A stretch of DNA of 6,089 bases from Chromatiales bacterium (GTDB lineage Bacteria; Pseudomonadota; Gammaproteobacteria; Thiohalomonadales; Thiohalomonadaceae): NCBI GenBank assembly GCA_029864785.1, contig JAOTST010000102.1, positions 1-6,089 on the forward strand. Direction: 5' to 3'. The notes under the pieces were generated by a model, which made no database searches, had not been told where the DNA came from, and worked only from the letters and a program-made list of their open reading frames with translations. The position numbers and the translations under genes were made by a program. Each line of letters starts with the position of its first letter. The first letter of the stretch is position 1. Shown one piece after another: positions 4,148-6,089 of the stretch.

Positions 4148-6089
4148 ATGCTTAATCAATATTATTCAGAAACCACTATTCGTAAAGAAAAGGGGGTTCC
4201 TCCACTTCCATTGACGGCGGATCAAGTCTCTTCGTTGGTTACCCTGTTAACATCCTCCTCTATTGAGGATGGGGAGAAACTGTTGGATTTATTAGCTCAT
4301 CAAGTGCCTGCTGGAGTGGATTTGGCAGCACAAGTGAAGGCTCAATTTCTGACGGAAATTGTTACTGGTACGAAACAGTCACCAATACTTACACCACTAC
4401 AAGCGGTTGATCTTTTGGGAACCATGCGGGGTGGCTTTAATGTTGAGCCACTCATTTCTGCTCTGGATGCAAATGAACAAATAGCTGCTGCGGCAACTGC
4501 TGCGTTATCAAAAACGCTGCTGATATTTGATGCCTTTTACGAAGTTATTAAAAAGATGAAAGAAGGCAATCAGTATGCTAAAACAGTGGTGCAATCATGG
4601 GCGGAAGGGGAGTGGTTTACAGCAAGGGAACCGCTGGCAGAAAAGATAACTCTAACCATATTTAAGGTTCCTGGTGAGACTAATACAGACGACCTGTCAC
4701 CTGCGCAAGATGCATGGTCACGCCCGGATATTCCTCTTCACGCTAAGGCAATGTTAAAAATGCCTCGTTCAGGGTTGACCAAACAACCGTTGGCAAAGAT
4801 TGAGGAGCTTAAAAAAAATGGTTTCCCTGTTGCCTATGTTGGTGATGTTGTCGGTACAGGATCTTCACGCAAGTCTGCAACTAACTCACTGCTCTGGCAC
4901 ATTGGTAATGATATTCCATATATTCCAAATAAGCGTGATGGAGGGTATTGTTTTGGTAGCAAGATAGCCCCCATCTTTTTTAACACCATGGAAGATGCTG
5001 GAGCCTTGCCTATTGAGATGGATGTATCTTCACTTGAGATGGGTGATGTGGTCGATCTATACCCGCTTACTGGATTGGTGAAGCGGCATGGCACTGATCA
5101 ACTGATTACAACGTTTAAGTTAAATACTGAGGTATTAAAAGATGAGCTTCAGGCCGGCGGAAGAATCCCCCTTATCATCGGTCGCAAGTTAACGGATCGT
5201 GCACGTCATGCTTTGGGACTTGAGGCAAGTTCTTTGTTTCGTTTGCCGGAAACAGCAGAGCCGAGTGAGCATGGTTATACATTAGCCCAAAAAATAGTCG
5301 GAAAAGCATGTGGGAAGACGGGAGTGCGTCCGGGAGAGTATTGTGAACCGGAGATGTCGACTGTAGGCTCTCAGGATACCACCGGCCCGATGACTCGTGA
5401 TGAGTTGAAAGATTTGGCCTGCCTTGAATATTCAGCTGACTTGGTAATGCAGTCCTTTTGTCACACCGCAGCATATCCTCGTCAGGTTGATATCAATACC
5501 CATGAGACGCTACCTGAATTCATGACTGATCGTGGTGGAGTCTCATTACAGCCTGGTGATGGTGTCATCCACTCATGGATGAACCGAATGTTGTTGCCCG
5601 ATGCCGTTGGCACTGGCGGTGATTCCCATACCCGTTTTCCGCTGGGAATATCTTTTCCTGCGGGATCAGGGTTGGTCGCTTTCGCTGCAGCAACAGGAAC
5701 CATGCCTTTGGATATGCCTGAGTCGGTATTGGTTCGTTTTAGTGGTGATATTCAGCCCGGTATAACGCTTCGCGATCTGGTTCACGCCATTCCCTATATT
5801 GCCATTCAGCAGGGACTATTAACGGTTGAAAAAACGGATAAGAAAAATATTTTTTCAGGGCGTATCCTGGAAATTGAAGGGCTAGATAATTTAACCGTAG
5901 AGCAAGCATTTGAGTTAACTGACGCCTCTGCGGAGCGCTCAGCAGCAGCCTGCACGATTAGTATGAATAAGGAGTCGGTTACCGACTATCTCCGTTCAAA
6001 TGTTGCGCTATTGAAAGCTATGATTAAGCAAGAATATCAGAGTCGTCAAACAATCGAACGACGTATCGATAAAATGGAACAGTGGTTAG
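4148..6089 (+). CDS. acnB: Aconitate hydratase B (AcnB), 647 codons visible, C-terminus beyond window
   Basis: AcnB interconverts citrate and isocitrate through cis-aconitate in the cytoplasm, using a [4Fe-4S] cluster; the family can also act on 2-methylisocitrate. The N-terminal helical domain covers about residues 1-155, including LLGTMRGGFNVEPLI (89-103). The swivel domain follows, with GETNTDDLSPAQDAWSRPDIPLHA (176-199) and the substrate-binding GTGSSRKSATNS (236-247). The catalytic domain shows TVGSQDTTGPMTRDELKDLAC (405-425), MQSFCHTAAYP (434-444), GTGGDSHTRFP (488-498) and ELTDASAERSAA (589-600). About 75% of the usual ~865 residues are present. The three cluster-ligand cysteines lie in the missing part. 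The TTAG at the edge is read TTA then G, so no stop is reached. A loop near residue 205 is about six residues shorter than in E. coli. It follows the ATPase gene after 52 bases, with a modest AAGAGA ribosome site, and is probably co-transcribed. Confidence 0.98.
   Translation, partial: MLNQYYSETTIRKEKGVPPLPLTADQVSSLVTLLTSSSIEDGEKLLDLLAHQVPAGVDLAAQVKAQFLTEIVTGTKQSPILTPLQAVDLLGTMRGGFNVEPLISALDANEQIAAAATAALSKTLLIFDAFYEVIKKMKEGNQYAKTVVQSWAEGEWFTAREPLAEKITLTIFKVPGETNTDDLSPAQDAWSRPDIPLHAKAMLKMPRSGLTKQPLAKIEELKKNGFPVAYVGDVVGTGSSRKSATNSLLWHIGNDIPYIPNKRDGGYCFGSKIAPIFFNTMEDAGALPIEMDVSSLEMGDVVDLYPLTGLVKRHGTDQLITTFKLNTEVLKDELQAGGRIPLIIGRKLTDRARHALGLEASSLFRLPETAEPSEHGYTLAQKIVGKACGKTGVRPGEYCEPEMSTVGSQDTTGPMTRDELKDLACLEYSADLVMQSFCHTAAYPRQVDINTHETLPEFMTDRGGVSLQPGDGVIHSWMNRMLLPDAVGTGGDSHTRFPLGISFPAGSGLVAFAAATGTMPLDMPESVLVRFSGDIQPGITLRDLVHAIPYIAIQQGLLTVEKTDKKNIFSGRILEIEGLDNLTVEQAFELTDASAERSAAACTISMNKESVTDYLRSNVALLKAMIKQEYQSRQTIERRIDKMEQWL

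Noticed and set aside
4834..5703. Three minus-strand open frames of 73-99 codons inside acnB
   Set aside because: They are shadows of highly conserved acnB coding sequence, with no motifs of their own.
6087..6089. Apparent TAG stop at the right edge
   Set aside because: In the acnB frame the last bases read TGG TTA G, so the TAG is out of frame and the gene continues beyond the window.

Overview
The window is a cluster of respiratory and TCA-cycle genes from what looks like a gammaproteobacterium. AcnB is full-type and close to the enterobacterial family. SdhA is of the mitochondrial/alphaproteobacterial type, which also occurs in many environmental gammaproteobacteria, including sulfur oxidisers. 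The taxonomic guess rests on protein resemblance only. There are no mobile elements, CRISPR arrays, or tRNA or rRNA genes.

Left arm (1-1336, minus strand): the succinate dehydrogenase operon in the order sdhC-sdhD-sdhA. sdhC and sdhD overlap by one base, and sdhD and sdhA are two bases apart. sdhA is cut by the window edge after its first 199 codons; sdhB presumably lies beyond it.

Centre (1337-1644): a 308-bp AT-rich divergent control region. It holds three copies of a short palindrome built on TGTCGACA (one imperfect), two candidate back-to-back promoters, a second unrelated palindrome, and a stem-loop in the long presumed leader of the rightward operon.

Right arm (1645-6089, plus strand): a malate:quinone-oxidoreductase-like flavoprotein (459 aa), a divergent AFG1/ZapE-family P-loop ATPase (352 aa), and acnB, encoding aconitase B, which runs off the right edge with 647 codons visible.

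Taken together, one shared control region appears to drive two units. Their products interconvert citrate/isocitrate (AcnB), oxidise succinate to fumarate into the quinone pool (SdhCDA) and probably oxidise malate into the same pool (Mqo-like). The odd member is the AFG1-like ATPase between the last two. It keeps Walker A, Walker B and the sensor-1 Asn but has lost arginines conserved in ordinary ZapE/AFG1 proteins. That gene and the phased operator array are the items most worth following up. The rest is ordinary central metabolism.
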